Assembly: GCF_030490285.1 (NCBI RefSeq)
Contig: NZ_CP129884.1
Location: 4,570,081-4,634,080 of the forward strand
DNA: 64,000 nt
Direction: 5' to 3'
From: Methylomonas montana
GTDB taxonomy: Bacteria; Pseudomonadota; Gammaproteobacteria; Methylococcales; Methylomonadaceae
The position numbers and the translations under genes are program-made. Of the stretch, positions 41,761 to 51,251 are shown piece by piece (the stretch's first letter is position 1; each line of letters opens with the position of its first letter). Under the pieces are notes generated by a model that did no database searches, was not told where the DNA came from, and saw only the letters and a list, made by a program, of their open reading frames with translations.

Positions 41761-43517
41761 TACATCGTTTCAGGCGTGTTAATTTTCAGTAGCGTCAGGG
41801 CATTGACCAATACCTGCTTCACTGCGCAAATCAAATTGACCCGGGCATTGCAGAGTTTGTCGTCGTCAACCAGAAACTGATGCGCGTTGTAATAGCTATG
41901 AAACTGATTGGCCAGTTCCCGCAAATAATGAATCAGTTGATGCGGCTCGTAATTAACCGCGGCGCGCTCCAGTGCTTCCGGATATTTGGAAAGTGTAGTC
42001 AGTAACGCGGCTTCCTGCTCTTCGGTCAGTAAATTTAGATTCTCCATACCTAAATGCGGGTTGCGTTGCCGGCCTTTTTCGTCGATCTGCCGCAACACGC
42101 TGCACACCCTGGCATGGGCGTATTGCACATAGTAAACCGGATTTTCATTGGTTCTGGAGGTAGCCAATTTCAAGTCGAAATCCATGTGTTGCTCGGACTT
42201 GCGCATCACATAAAAAAAGCGGCAAGCATCCTTACCAACCTCGTTGCGTAACTGTCTTAACGTGACGAACTCGCCGGAGCGGGTCGACATCTGCACTTTT
42301 TCGTCGCCCCGATACAAGATTGCAAATTGCACCAGCAATACTTTCAATTTGGATTCGTCTGCGCCCAAGGCCTGCATCGCCGCTTTCACGCGCGGAATAT
42401 AGCCGTGATGGTCGGCGCCCCAGATATTGACGATCTGATCGAAGCCGCGATCCAGCTTGTTCATGTGATAAGCGATATCGGACGCAAAATAAGTGGTCTG
42501 GCCATTATCGCGCACCACTACTCTATCCTTCTCGTCGCCCAGGCGGCTGGAGGCAAACCAGGTAGCGCCTTCTTGCTGATACAGATAACCGGCCGCATCC
42601 AAGCGCTTTAGCGCTTGTTCGACGGAGTGATCGTCCATCAGCGAACGCTCGGAAAACCATTGCTGGTAACTGACGCCGAATTCGGCCAAATCGTCTTTAA
42701 TATCGTCCAGAATTTCGTCCAGGCCGGCTTGAAACACTTCTTTATAGGCCTCGCCGAGCAACGCTTTGGCACGCTCGATCAACGCATCGATATGTTTTTC
42801 CTTATCGCCGCCTTGCGGCTCGTCGGCGGGTAAATCCGCCATCACTAGCTCGGCGGCTCTGCGGTAAGCGTCGCCGGCTTTCTTATGCAGATTAGCGGAA
42901 ATTTCCCGGACATATTCGCCGCGATAGCCGTTGCTGGGGAAAGGCAGAACCTCGTCACAGGCTTCCAGATAACGCAACCAGACGCTGGTGGCGAGAATAT
43001 CCATCTGCCGGCCGGCATCGTTGACATAGTATTCGCGTTCGACTTGAAAACCGGCGGCTGCCAGCAAGTCGGCCACTGCAGAACCGTAAGCAGCGCCGCG
43101 GCCGTGGCCAACATGCAAGGGACCGGTAGGATTGGCGGAAACGAACTCGACTTGCACCCGTTTGCCGGCGCCGACCTGACTTAAACCGAACTCCGATCCG
43201 GCATCGAGTATCTGTTTGACGATCTGGAACTGACTATCGGGATTGATAAAGAAATTGATAAATCCGGGGCCGGCGATGTCAACCTTGCTGACCATCGCAT
43301 CGCTCGGCAGGGCTGCGACGATTTTTTCGGCCAGTTGTCTAGGATTTAGTTTAGCCGGCTTGGCCAGCAACATCGCCAGATTGGTGGCGAAATCACCATG
43401 TTGCGCATCGCGAGTGCGCTCTAAATTGATTTGCGCAATAAAATCGTTTTCGAGAATACCTTGAGTCTTAAGGGCTGTAACGGCTTGTTGTAAAAGGGAT
43501 TCCAGCTTTTGTTTCAT
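41760..43517 (-). CDS. argS: Arginyl-tRNA synthetase
   Basis: A 585-residue class I aminoacyl-tRNA synthetase. The N-terminal Add1 domain is present ([20 protein letters not shown]), then the HIGH motif as HVGH in [17 protein letters not shown], the KMSKS-like region replaced by the usual ArgRS variant around MSTRSGEFV, and the DALR anticodon-binding C-terminus ([13 protein letters not shown]). Length matches the family. It sits between yggS upstream and the SPOR gene downstream on the minus strand. Confidence 0.96.
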   Translation of the reverse strand: MKQKLESLLQQAVTALKTQGILENDFIAQINLERTRDAQHGDFATNLAMLLAKPAKLNPRQLAEKIVAALPSDAMVSKVDIAGPGFINFFINPDSQFQIVKQILDAGSEFGLSQVGAGKRVQVEFVSANPTGPLHVGHGRGAAYGSAVADLLAAAGFQVEREYYVNDAGRQMDILATSVWLRYLEACDEVLPFPSNGYRGEYVREISANLHKKAGDAYRRAAELVMADLPADEPQGGDKEKHIDALIERAKALLGEAYKEVFQAGLDEILDDIKDDLAEFGVSYQQWFSERSLMDDHSVEQALKRLDAAGYLYQQEGATWFASSRLGDEKDRVVVRDNGQTTYFASDIAYHMNKLDRGFDQIVNIWGADHHGYIPRVKAAMQALGADESKLKVLLVQFAILYRGDEKVQMSTRSGEFVTLRQLRNEVGKDACRFFYVMRKSEQHMDFDLKLATSRTNENPVYYVQYAHARVCSVLRQIDEKGRQRNPHLGMENLNLLTEEQEAALLTTLSKYPEALERAAVNYEPHQLIHYLRELANQFHSYYNAHQFLVDDDKLCNARVNLICAVKQVLVNALTLLKINTPETM

Positions 43518-43574
43518 CGCGTTGAAAAATGGGGATTTATCGGAAAATAGCCGCCATTATCCATTAAAAACAAA

Positions 43575-44258
43575 TTATTGGCTAGGACGCTCGCCGAACA
43601 GCGCCGTGCCTATCCGCACCAGCGTCGAACCTTCGGAGATCGCCGCCTGCAAATCGCCGCTCATTCCAAACGAAAAGGTATCGAGATCGCTACGATTAAG
43701 GTGCCGTACCGCTTGATAAAGCCGTCGATAGGGCAGACATTGTGCTTGATAATCTTGCTGCGGCTCAGGAATCGCCATCACCCCGCGCAAACGCAAGCGC
43801 GGCAGTTTGCCGACTTGTTCGATCAGTGTCGGCAAATCGGTCAATTCTATGCCGGACTTGCTGGCTTCGTCGCTGATGTTGACTTGCAAACAGATATTCA
43901 AAGGCGGCAAATAGTCGGGACGCTGCTCACTGAGGCGCTCGGCTATTTTCAGGCGATCGACGCTGTGCACCCAGGCAAAATGCTGAGCGATAGGCTTGGT
44001 TTTATTGGATTGAATCGGCCCGATGAAATGCCAGCTGATATTGAACGCCGCCAATTCCTGCTGTTTTTTCAGGGCTTCCTGTAAATAGTTTTCGCCAAAA
44101 TGGCGCTGACCGATCCGATACGCGGCGGCAATATCGCCAGCCGGTTTGGTTTTACTGACAGCCAATAGCTGCACGCTGCCGAACGGACGTTGCGCTGTGA
44201 TTTCGGCCTGACGCAGTTGTTCGCGTACCGTAGCGAAACGCCGAGCGATACTATCCAT
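43575..44258 (-). CDS. PLP homeostasis protein, YggS/PROSC family
   Basis: A 227-residue single-domain PLP-binding protein. The ATG at 44258 (MDSIARRFATVREQL) overlaps the tatC stop by eight bases and is preferred over an upstream frame. The PLP lysine lies in VQLLAVSKTKPAGDI, and later motifs are FGENYLQEALKKQ, WHFIGPIQSNKTKPIA and the C-terminal FSFGMSGDLQAAISEGSTLVR. The family keeps pyridoxal phosphate in balance. Placement after tatC is unusual; it is commonly next to proC or pilT genes. Confidence 0.93.
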   Translation of the reverse strand: MDSIARRFATVREQLRQAEITAQRPFGSVQLLAVSKTKPAGDIAAAYRIGQRHFGENYLQEALKKQQELAAFNISWHFIGPIQSNKTKPIAQHFAWVHSVDRLKIAERLSEQRPDYLPPLNICLQVNISDEASKSGIELTDLPTLIEQVGKLPRLRLRGVMAIPEPQQDYQAQCLPYRRLYQAVRHLNRSDLDTFSFGMSGDLQAAISEGSTLVRIGTALFGERPSQ

Positions 44259-45006
44259 GATCCTCAGCCGCCGCGTCTTTTTTGACAAACAGCCGCGAAA
44301 ACAGCAGACCGGATTCGAATAACAACCACATCGGCACCGCCAGCAGGGTTTGCGATAAGGCGTCAGGCGGGGTTAGAAACATCGCGATCACGAACACGCC
44401 GACGATGACATACGGTCTTTTTTCGGCGAGGGTTTCCGGAGTGATGATGCCTGTCCACACCAGCACGATGGTAAAAATCGGGATCTCGAACGATAAACCG
44501 AAGGCGAAAAACATCGCCAGCACAAAATCCAGATAGGTGGTAATGTCGGTCATCACCGCCACGCCGACCGGCGCCGCCGAAGTCAGATAGCCGAACACCA
44601 GCGGAAATACCAGAAAATACGCAAAGGCCGCGCCACCGTAAAACAGCAGCGTACTGGCCAGTAACAGCGGAGCAACCATCAGTTTTTCATGGCGATACAA
44701 CCCCGGCGCCACGAAGCCCCAGAATTGATAAAGGATAATCGGTATCGAGATAAACACCGCCACCACGAAAGCCAGCTTGAACGGCGTGAAAAACGGCGAT
44801 GCCACATCGATGGCGATCATCGTGCTGTTTTTCGGCATATGCTGCAACAGCGGCTCGGCCAGATAGGCATAAATCTCGTTGGCGTAACTGGCGGTACCAA
44901 CGAACACCAGCAACACACACAACACCACCTTCAACAGGCGGTCGCGCAACTCGACCAAATGGCTAAAAAAAGACTGCTCTTTATCCTGCGGTGTTTGGTT
45001 TGTCAT
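44251..45006 (-). CDS. tatC: Twin-arginine translocase subunit TatC
   Basis: A 251-residue inner-membrane protein with six helices that binds twin-arginine signal peptides. The N-terminal motif SHLVELRDRLLKVV and the conserved periplasmic and cytoplasmic loop motifs (YQFWGFVAPGLYRHEK, FGLSFEIPIFTIVLVWTG) are clear. It begins 26 bases inside the tatB end and ends inside yggS, so tatA-tatB-tatC-yggS is one transcript with hisE at the front. Confidence 0.95.
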   Translation of the reverse strand: MTNQTPQDKEQSFFSHLVELRDRLLKVVLCVLLVFVGTASYANEIYAYLAEPLLQHMPKNSTMIAIDVASPFFTPFKLAFVVAVFISIPIILYQFWGFVAPGLYRHEKLMVAPLLLASTLLFYGGAAFAYFLVFPLVFGYLTSAAPVGVAVMTDITTYLDFVLAMFFAFGLSFEIPIFTIVLVWTGIITPETLAEKRPYVIVGVFVIAMFLTPPDALSQTLLAVPMWLLFESGLLFSRLFVKKDAAAEDHG

Positions 45007-45304
45007 CGTCCTGATTGGTTTCGTTCACAGCCTGAACATTGAAGTTAATATCATCAAGGGCTGATTGGGTCTCTTGCACGGCCTTCTCTAATTCGCCGGT
45101 TATGCTTTGCTGCTGCATTAACTGGCGCATTTCCTCGGCATGCAATTCCTGCTTGATTTCAGCCTTGGCAGTGGCCAACACGGTGCGGGCTTTTCCTACC
45201 CATAATCCTGCCAAGCGCGCCGCTTTCGGCAGCTTTTCCGGACCAAGCACCAACAACGCTACCAAGCCAACCATCAATAGTTCTGAAAATCCGACATCGA
45301 ACAT
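44981..45304 (-). CDS. tatB: Twin-arginine translocase subunit TatB
   Basis: A 107-residue protein with one N-terminal membrane helix starting MFDVGFSELLMVGLVALLVLG, the conserved PEKLPKAAR amphipathic helix, and a charged C-terminal tail. TatB and TatC form the receptor for folded twin-arginine proteins. It starts eight bases after tatA and overlaps tatC. The MFDVGFSEL start separates it from TatA-type paralogues. Confidence 0.94.
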   Translation of the reverse strand: MFDVGFSELLMVGLVALLVLGPEKLPKAARLAGLWVGKARTVLATAKAEIKQELHAEEMRQLMQQQSITGELEKAVQETQSALDDINFNVQAVNETNQDDDKPNTAG

Positions 45305-45312
45305 ATCGCGAA

Positions 45313-45537
45313 CTAAGCCTGATCTTTCTCTTTGTTAGTGACTTCACCTTCCAGAATCTCTTCGTCCTTACGGACGATAGTCTTGTCTTCGCCGCCTTCC
45401 TTGCCTTCCTTAACCGCGGAGCGAAAACCCTTGATCGCTTCGCCAAGATCGGCACCGACATTTTTCAGGCGCTTGGTGCCGAACACCAATATGACGATCA
45501 CCAGAACCACCAATAGATGAGGAATACTTAAACCCAT
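45313..45537 (-). CDS. tatA: Twin-arginine translocase subunit TatA
   Basis: A 74-residue protein with one membrane helix ([20 protein letters not shown]), the hinge FGTKRLKN and the amphipathic helix [16 protein letters not shown], followed by a charged tail. TatA oligomers form the translocation pore for folded proteins. A Shine-Dalgarno precedes the start, 21 bases after hisE. Confidence 0.95.
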   Translation of the reverse strand: MGLSIPHLLVVLVIVILVFGTKRLKNVGADLGEAIKGFRSAVKEGKEGGEDKTIVRKDEEILEGEVTNKEKDQA

Positions 45538-45558
45538 TTTTCACTCCTTATTTAACCA

Positions 45559-45879
45559 TCAGGACGCGTCGCGCTGCGCTTTTTCCTGTAAACCGGATAA
45601 CCCAAAGCGGCGTTGCAATTCATTGATCACATGTTCGGGACCCAAGCCCTGTTGCGCCAACATCACCATACAATGAAACCAAAGATCGGCGGTTTCATAC
45701 ACTATCTTATCCTTGTCGCCGTCCTTAGCGGCAATCACCGTTTCAGTAGCTTCTTCGCCAATCTTTTTTAGGATGTGATCCAAGCCTTTGGCATACAAGC
45801 TGGCCACATAGGATTGGTCGGCGGTTTGCTGCTTACGCTGCTCCAGGACCAGGGCTAATTGCTGTAAAACGTCGCTCAT
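45559..45879 (-). CDS. hisE: Phosphoribosyl-ATP pyrophosphatase
   Basis: A 106-residue enzyme of histidine synthesis that hydrolyses phosphoribosyl-ATP to phosphoribosyl-AMP. The ATG at 45879 ([16 protein letters not shown]) is chosen; the longer frame upstream has no homology. Metal-binding motifs are [18 protein letters not shown] and [15 protein letters not shown], the MazG/HisE fold. It leads the hisE-tatABC unit, which is a common gammaproteobacterial arrangement. Confidence 0.95.
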   Translation of the reverse strand: MSDVLQQLALVLEQRKQQTADQSYVASLYAKGLDHILKKIGEEATETVIAAKDGDKDKIVYETADLWFHCMVMLAQQGLGPEHVINELQRRFGLSGLQEKAQRDAS

Positions 45880-45949
45880 TACTTTTATCTTAATTGTGGG
45901 CTGCGAAATCATAGCACGTTGCCGAAACAGCCAAAAAAAATCTACAGGC

Positions 45950-45983
45950 AAAAAAAACCTCCCAATGCTTGCGCAGAGGGAGG
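45950..45983 (-). terminator. Intrinsic terminator of the 49-residue membrane-protein gene
   Basis: CCTCCC (RNA 5' side, 45978-45983) pairs with GGGAGG (45958-45963) around a 14-base loop, followed on the minus strand by eight Ts. It closes the transcript that begins near 46278. Confidence 0.85.
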
Positions 45984-46062
45984 CAAAGAAACCAGCGGAG
46001 TGCTTTAGAAGGAGGTTACCGCTCGTTATTACAACACCAGGAGGTAGTTACAAATTCGGGGA

Positions 46063-46212
46063 TCAATTGTTCAGCGCCTTTGCAGACATATTGCTGAACA
46101 TCGAGGTAGCAGCGAACAATACAGTGGAGATTACAAACAATCCGGAAATAAAATTCCAAATACCGGCGATAAACAGTGTGCCGATTAAGATGTCTTTTTT
46201 AAATTCGTTCAT
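46063..46212 (-). CDS. 49-residue small membrane protein
   Basis: A short gene read directly from the sequence: MNEFKKDILIGTLFIAGIWN at the N-terminus, one hydrophobic helix (about residues 9-36) and a polar C-terminus ending AKALNN. An AGAGGA Shine-Dalgarno lies about nine bases before the ATG. It has its own sigma-70 promoter (46285-46312) and terminator (45950-45983), which makes a real gene very likely. It resembles no known family. An overlapping plus-strand frame of 113 codons is the shadow. The 3' untranslated region contains three CCUCC-type motifs. Confidence 0.7.
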   Translation of the reverse strand: MNEFKKDILIGTLFIAGIWNFISGLFVISTVLFAATSMFSNMSAKALNN

Positions 46213-46284
46213 TGTGCTCAAATCCTCTGCTTTCTAATCTTGTGCTTGACAAAATTTCTTGCGTTTGCTCTTCAGTTGGTGGCT

Positions 46285-46312
46285 ACTATACAGGATAGAA
46301 AAAAGTTTACAA
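46285..46312 (-). promoter_or_regulatory. Sigma-70 promoter of the small membrane-protein gene
   Basis: On the minus strand TTGTAA (46312-46307) and TATAGT (46290-46285) are separated by 16 bases. Transcription would start near 46278, leaving a leader of about 66 bases. Confidence 0.6.
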
Positions 46313-46402
46313 TTAGGCTTTTATTAAATAAATTGTATAAAATTAAGAAACAATTAAAATGTCAACGCATTTTGATAAACTTTTTACGTTACAGGAGATA
46401 GC

Positions 46403-47305
46403 ATGGACAAATTAACCAGCATGAATGTTTTTGTCCGCGTCGCCAAGGCCGGCAGTTTTGCTGGCGCCGCCAAAGACTTGGATATCTCCAGGGCCATGGC
46501 CACCAAACACATCATGCAGCTGGAAAGCGAGCTGAATACACGTCTGTTTAATCGTACGACCCGCAGCTTAAGCTTGACCGAGGCCGGCGAAGCCTATCTG
46601 GAACGCTGTCAGCAAGTGCTGCTCGACGTCGCCGAGATGGAATCGGCGATCACCCACTTGCAGACGGAGCCACGCGGCGTGTTGAAGATATTGGCACCGC
46701 CGGTCATCGGCGCCAGCCATATTTCGCCGGGCCTGACCGAATATCTAAAAAACTACCCGGACCTGTCGGTGGAGATGGTACTGAAAGGCGGCCAAGTCGA
46801 TTTGGTCGACGAGGGCGTCGATCTGGCTATTTACTTGGGACAACTCAACGATACCAGTCTGGTGGCTCGTAAGCTGGCTAGCTCGTCGCTGGTGGTCTGC
46901 GCCTCCCCCGAGTATCTAAAAAAACACGGCATCCCGCAGGATCCGGAAGATTTGGATGATCACAGCTGCCTGATCAACTGGGCCATTCCGCCGCGCAATA
47001 AATGGCGCTTCAAGGGCATCCTTGGCGAACGCACCGTCACTGTCACCGGACGGATGCAAGCCAATATGGCCGACCCGATCCGTAATGCTGCAGTGAATGG
47101 TTTGGGCTTAATCATGTTGCCGCGCTACATCGTCGGTCGCGATATAGAGCAAGGCCGCTTGCAAGTAGTGATGGAGCAATACGGCATCTCGCCGCTGGAA
47201 ATTTATGCCGTTTACCCGCACCGTAAATACATGTCGGCCAAGGTACGTTCGTTTCTGGAGTTTATTCAGGCTTGGTTACCGCACCGGATCGGCATGAATC
47301 CATGA
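46403..47305 (+). CDS. LysR-family transcriptional regulator
   Basis: A 300-residue regulator. The N-terminal winged helix-turn-helix is KLTSMNVFVRVAKAGSFAGA followed by LDISRAMATKHIMQLESELN and TRLFNRTTRSLSLTEAGEAY, typical of the CrgA/AaeR-like LysR subgroup. The C-terminal effector domain starts about residue 90 (GVLKILAPPVIGASHISPGL). A GGAGA Shine-Dalgarno precedes the ATG. Its stop overlaps the next start (ATGA), so it may be co-transcribed with the methyltransferase. The target and ligand are unknown. Confidence 0.92.
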   Translation: MDKLTSMNVFVRVAKAGSFAGAAKDLDISRAMATKHIMQLESELNTRLFNRTTRSLSLTEAGEAYLERCQQVLLDVAEMESAITHLQTEPRGVLKILAPPVIGASHISPGLTEYLKNYPDLSVEMVLKGGQVDLVDEGVDLAIYLGQLNDTSLVARKLASSSLVVCASPEYLKKHGIPQDPEDLDDHSCLINWAIPPRNKWRFKGILGERTVTVTGRMQANMADPIRNAAVNGLGLIMLPRYIVGRDIEQGRLQVVMEQYGISPLEIYAVYPHRKYMSAKVRSFLEFIQAWLPHRIGMNP

Positions 47306-47871
47306 TCGATCTGCAACACAAATGGGATGCCGTCTATAGTAAAGCCGATACACCTACCACAGCAGCCGAGGTGCTGGCTCGACACCAATACTTGCTGCCC
47401 GAATCAGGCAGGGCGCTGGATTTAGCCTGTGGCCTGGGCGGCAATGCGCTGTTTCTGGCCAACTGCGGTTTGCAAGTCGATGCGTGGGATATATCCGCAG
47501 CCGGCCTACAAATACTACGCCAAGCGGCCATTGATCAAGGCCTTCATATCGCTACCCGCCAATGTCATATCGGCACCGAAACGCTAACCCCACAGACTTA
47601 CGATGTGATTGTCATCTGTCGTTTTCTTGACCGAACCCTGTGTAATGCGATAATGGCAGCCTTGAAACCGGGCGGCCTGCTGTTTTATCAAACATTTACC
47701 CGCAACAAACTTGACCAACAAGGCCCCAGCAATCCCGACTACTTATTGGCACACAACGAATTGTTAACGCTGTTCAGTCCATTAAACCTGGTTTTTTACC
47801 AGGAATACGCAAAACTCGGCGATGTGCGGTTCGGCAATAGAAACGAAGCCTGTTTTATAGGGCAAAAATGA
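47302..47871 (+). CDS. SAM-dependent methyltransferase, TehB-like
   Basis: A 189-residue class I methyltransferase beginning MIDLQHKWDAVYSKADTP. The ATG at 47302 overlaps the LysR stop (ATGA) and is preferred to an upstream in-frame start. Motif I is ALDLACGLGGNALFLANCGL, followed by VDAWDISAAGLQIL and DVIVICRFLDRTL. This pattern is that of TehB/thiopurine-type small-molecule methyltransferases, associated with tellurite or metal detoxification, but the substrate is not fixed. The rhodanese gene follows 12 bases later. Confidence 0.88.
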   Translation: MIDLQHKWDAVYSKADTPTTAAEVLARHQYLLPESGRALDLACGLGGNALFLANCGLQVDAWDISAAGLQILRQAAIDQGLHIATRQCHIGTETLTPQTYDVIVICRFLDRTLCNAIMAALKPGGLLFYQTFTRNKLDQQGPSNPDYLLAHNELLTLFSPLNLVFYQEYAKLGDVRFGNRNEACFIGQK

Positions 47872-47883
47872 AGCGGTAAATTA

Positions 47884-48276
47884 ATGATAGAAAATCTCGA
47901 CCCTAAACAATCCTGGGCTGTATTGGAAAATAATCCGGCCGCGGTACTCATCGATGTCCGGACAGCCATCGAACATAGCTTTGTCGGCCACCCGCCGCGA
48001 GCGATTCATGTCGCCTGGAAAGAATTTCCCGGTATGCAGTTGAACAATGGCTTTGTAAACCAAGTGCAACAACATGCCCCGGATAAATCCGCGCCGGTTT
48101 TATTGTTGTGCCGCAGCGGACAACGCTCTGTAGACGCCGCCAAAGCACTGGAAGCCGCCGGCTATCAACACCCGATCAACATCCTGGAAGGCTTTGAAGG
48201 TCCGCTGGATGACAATAAACACCGCGGCAATCTCGGAGGCTGGCGTTTCCACGGTTTACCTTGGCAACAAAGTTAA
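47884..48276 (+). CDS. Rhodanese-domain sulfurtransferase
   Basis: A 130-residue single rhodanese domain. The active-site loop is LLCRSGQRSVDAA with catalytic Cys in CRSGQRS; the substrate-entry motif is VLIDVRTAIEHSFVGHPPRA, and the C-terminus has INILEGFEGPLDDNKHRG. It transfers sulfur from thiosulfate or persulfides to acceptors in the cytoplasm. It follows the methyltransferase closely and precedes typA. Confidence 0.92.
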   Translation: MIENLDPKQSWAVLENNPAAVLIDVRTAIEHSFVGHPPRAIHVAWKEFPGMQLNNGFVNQVQQHAPDKSAPVLLLCRSGQRSVDAAKALEAAGYQHPINILEGFEGPLDDNKHRGNLGGWRFHGLPWQQS

Positions 48277-48384
48277 GCCCTCACCAATCGGCCCGCGCAA
48301 ACTCGTAAGCCGTTACTAAACCTCGCTGGTTCGTCGAATCGAGCCGGCTTATCTGTTCCTTAAAAAATCATCTAGTAAATTATT

Positions 48385-50202
48385 GTGATAGAAAAACTCA
48401 GAAACATCGCGATCATCGCCCACGTCGACCACGGCAAAACCACCCTCGTCGACCAGTTATTGCAACAATCCGGCACCTTCGACGCTCATACCAAAGTCGA
48501 CGAACGGGTGATGGACTCCAACGCGCTGGAAAAAGAACGCGGCATCACCATTCTGGCTAAAAACACCGCGATCGACTGGAACGGCTATCACATCAACATC
48601 GTCGACACCCCTGGCCACGCCGACTTCGGTGGCGAAGTGGAGCGGGTGTTATCGATGGTGGATTCGGTTTTGCTGCTGGTCGACGCCGTCGACGGCCCTA
48701 TGCCGCAAACCCGCTTCGTCACTAAAAAAGCCTTTGCCTTGGGCCTGAAACCTATCGTGGTGATCAACAAGGTTGACCGTCCTGGCGCCCGTCCTGATTG
48801 GGTGGTCGATCAAACCTTCGATTTGTTCGATAACTTAGGCGCAACGGATGAACAATTGGATTTCCCGATCGTTTATGCCTCGGCGTTAAACGGTTTTGCC
48901 GGCTTGGAAGCCGACGTATCCGGCGGCGATATGACACCGCTGTTTCAAACCATCGTCGATAAAGTGGCACCGCCGCCGGTTGAAGTTGATGCGCCCTTCC
49001 AAATGCAGGTCATCAGTTTGGACTATAACTCTTACGTCGGGGTTATCGGTATCGGTCGCATTCAGCATGGCAAAGTGACACGTAATATGTCGCTGACCAT
49101 CGTCGATAACGAAGGTAAAACCCGCAATGGCCGCATGTTGAAACTTTACGGTTTCCATGGCTTGGACCGTATTGAAGTTGAAACTGCGCAAGCGGGCGAC
49201 ATTATTGCTTTCTGCGGTATTGAAAATCTAAAAATCTCGGAAACTTTATGCGACCCGAATAATGTAGTTGCCTTACCGCCTTTATCGGTCGACGAGCCAA
49301 CCGTGAGTATGACCTTCCAAGTCAATAATTCACCGTTTGCGGGTAGAGAAGGTAAATTCATTACCACGCGCCAAATCTATGATCGTTTACAAAAAGAATT
49401 ACAACACAATGTCGCGCTACGTGTTGAAACCACGGATGATCCGGATAAATTTAAAGTATCAGGCCGTGGCGAATTGCATTTATCGGTCTTGATCGAAAAT
49501 ATGCGCCGCGAAGGTTTCGAGCTGGGCGTATCGCGTCCCCAAGTGATTATCAAGGAAATCGATGGCGTTAAATCGGAACCCTATGAAAATGTCACGATTG
49601 AAGTGGAAGAGCAGCATCAAGGCACTATCATGGAAAAATTAGGTGATCGAAAAGGTGATCTAAAAGACATGGTGCCGGATGGTAAAGGTCGTATCCGTCT
49701 GGAATATATTGTGCCTTCCCGCGGCTTGCTCGGATTCCAAACCGAGTTCTTAACAGCCACTTCAGGGTCGGGTTTGTTCTATCACGTATTCGACCATTAC
49801 GGCCCGGTGAAAGAAGGTGCCGTGGGTAATCGAGTTCGCGGCGTTTTGATCTCTATGGCTAAAGGTAAAGCGGTCGATTACTCTTTATACCCTCTGCAGG
49901 CTCGCGGTGAGCTATTAGTGGTGAATGGCGATGAAATCTATGAAGGCCAATTGGTTGGCATCCATTCGCGTGGTAATGATTTAGTGGTTAACCCAACTAA
50001 ACCCAAGCCATTGACCAATATTCGTGCCGCTGGCACCGACGATAGTTTGACTTGCGCCAAAATTCAAAAAATGACTTTAGAGCAAGCGCTGGAGTTTATC
50101 AGCGACGATGAATTAGTCGAAGTAACCCCTAAATCGATTCGTCTACGTAAAATCCTGTTGACTGAAAACGAACGTAAACGCGCGTCGAACGCATCAAAAT
50201 AG
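48385..50202 (+). CDS. typA: Translational GTPase TypA/BipA
   Basis: A 605-residue ribosome-binding GTPase starting with GTG ([20 protein letters not shown]). G1 is [10 protein letters not shown]2 is [10 protein letters not shown]3 is [13 protein letters not shown]4 is NKVDRPGA. The C-terminal elongation-factor-like and unique domains follow, ending in [16 protein letters not shown]. It acts in ribosome assembly and stress adaptation. The second half (from about 49000) is more AT-rich in third positions than the first, which is unusual within a single gene. A symmetric terminator follows. Confidence 0.95.
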   Translation: MIEKLRNIAIIAHVDHGKTTLVDQLLQQSGTFDAHTKVDERVMDSNALEKERGITILAKNTAIDWNGYHINIVDTPGHADFGGEVERVLSMVDSVLLLVDAVDGPMPQTRFVTKKAFALGLKPIVVINKVDRPGARPDWVVDQTFDLFDNLGATDEQLDFPIVYASALNGFAGLEADVSGGDMTPLFQTIVDKVAPPPVEVDAPFQMQVISLDYNSYVGVIGIGRIQHGKVTRNMSLTIVDNEGKTRNGRMLKLYGFHGLDRIEVETAQAGDIIAFCGIENLKISETLCDPNNVVALPPLSVDEPTVSMTFQVNNSPFAGREGKFITTRQIYDRLQKELQHNVALRVETTDDPDKFKVSGRGELHLSVLIENMRREGFELGVSRPQVIIKEIDGVKSEPYENVTIEVEEQHQGTIMEKLGDRKGDLKDMVPDGKGRIRLEYIVPSRGLLGFQTEFLTATSGSGLFYHVFDHYGPVKEGAVGNRVRGVLISMAKGKAVDYSLYPLQARGELLVVNGDEIYEGQLVGIHSRGNDLVVNPTKPKPLTNIRAAGTDDSLTCAKIQKMTLEQALEFISDDELVEVTPKSIRLRKILLTENERKRASNASK

Positions 50203-50214
50203 TCAGACCAAATA

Positions 50215-50251
50215 AAAAAACCCGTTCTCGTTATACGAGAACGGGTTTTTT
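50215..50251. terminator. Bidirectional intrinsic terminator after typA
   Basis: A perfect 11-bp stem (CCCGTTCTCGT, loop TAT, ACGAGAACGGG; 50221-50245) is flanked by A6 and T6, so it works on both strands. It separates typA from the converging TauE-like gene. Confidence 0.95.
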
Positions 50252-50275
50252 AATGCGTGCCGTTAAATTGGCGTT

Positions 50276-51088
50276 TTATTGCGTCACAAACTTCAAGCCT
50301 ATCACCAGCAACAAAGTCGCCAATACCGGACGCAGCACATATTCCGGAATCTTGGCGCTAAAATGACTACCTACCCAAATCCCCGGCACCGAGCCCAGCA
50401 ACAAACTGATCAATAAATCCAAATCGAAATTGCCTAGACTCAAATGGCCCAAGCCGGCCACCGCCGTCAGCGGAATGGCATGCGCTAAATCGGTACCGAC
50501 CACTTTCAACGTCGTCATTCTGGGATACAGGAACAGCAAAGCTACCGTACCCAAGGCCCCGGCACCGACCGAGGACAATGTCACCAACACGCCCAACACT
50601 GCGCCAGTCATCACGGTTGCCACTTTTTCCCAACGTGGCGAGAAGCGGCCGCTGTTTTCCTGGGTACTATGATCATCGTCAATGACCGGCGTCTTGGCCG
50701 CCCTGCGCAACAGGATGCTGCGTACCAGTAGCGCAAAAGCCGTCAACAACAGTGCCACACCCAAAGTAAACGTAATCGTGCCAGTCACTTCCGTGCCAAC
50801 CGCCATCAGATTTTTCAACACATATAGCGTGAGACCGGCAAAGGGCAGGCTACCCAAGGCCAACCAGCAGACGATTTTCCAGTCCACCGAACCGTGCTTG
50901 CCGTGATGGACAAACACGCCTGCGGTTTTAGTGATGGAGGCGTACAGCAAATCGGTACCGACCGCGACCGCCGGTTTAAAACCGAATAAAAACACCAACA
51001 ACGGCGTCATCAAGGAACCACCGCCCACGCCAGTGACACCCACCAGCATACCCACGGCAAAACCGGATGCCGTATACATTAAATTCAT
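50276..51088 (-). CDS. Sulfite exporter TauE/SafE family permease
   Basis: A 270-residue protein with about eight membrane helices in two repeats. The N-terminal repeat has GFAVGMLVGVTGVGGGSLMT and FGFKPAVAVGTDLLYASITK; the second has GALGTVALLFLYPRMTTLKV followed by DLAHAIPLTAVAGLGHLSLG. This is the TSUP/TauE pattern for export or uptake of sulfur-containing or carboxylate anions. It is a single-gene minus-strand unit ending at the shared terminator. The substrate is unknown. Confidence 0.9.
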   Translation of the reverse strand: MNLMYTASGFAVGMLVGVTGVGGGSLMTPLLVFLFGFKPAVAVGTDLLYASITKTAGVFVHHGKHGSVDWKIVCWLALGSLPFAGLTLYVLKNLMAVGTEVTGTITFTLGVALLLTAFALLVRSILLRRAAKTPVIDDDHSTQENSGRFSPRWEKVATVMTGAVLGVLVTLSSVGAGALGTVALLFLYPRMTTLKVVGTDLAHAIPLTAVAGLGHLSLGNFDLDLLISLLLGSVPGIWVGSHFSAKIPEYVLRPVLATLLLVIGLKFVTQ

Positions 51089-51251
51089 AATTAATTACCT
51101 TTTACTTCGTAGAATCAGATAAGCAAATGCATTATGCCAGCATGGTTGCTCAGCGTATTAATGATTAAAAGGCATATGAATATTTAATTTTTAGATATTA
51201 GTCATCCAGAAGACACACGACGCAACAGCTTATTGAACTTGTTTCATCGAT

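Noticed and set aside
45896..46237. A 113-codon plus-strand frame opposite the 49-residue gene
   Set aside because: It lacks a Shine-Dalgarno at its start, runs across the terminator, and opposes a minus-strand unit with promoter, Shine-Dalgarno and terminator.
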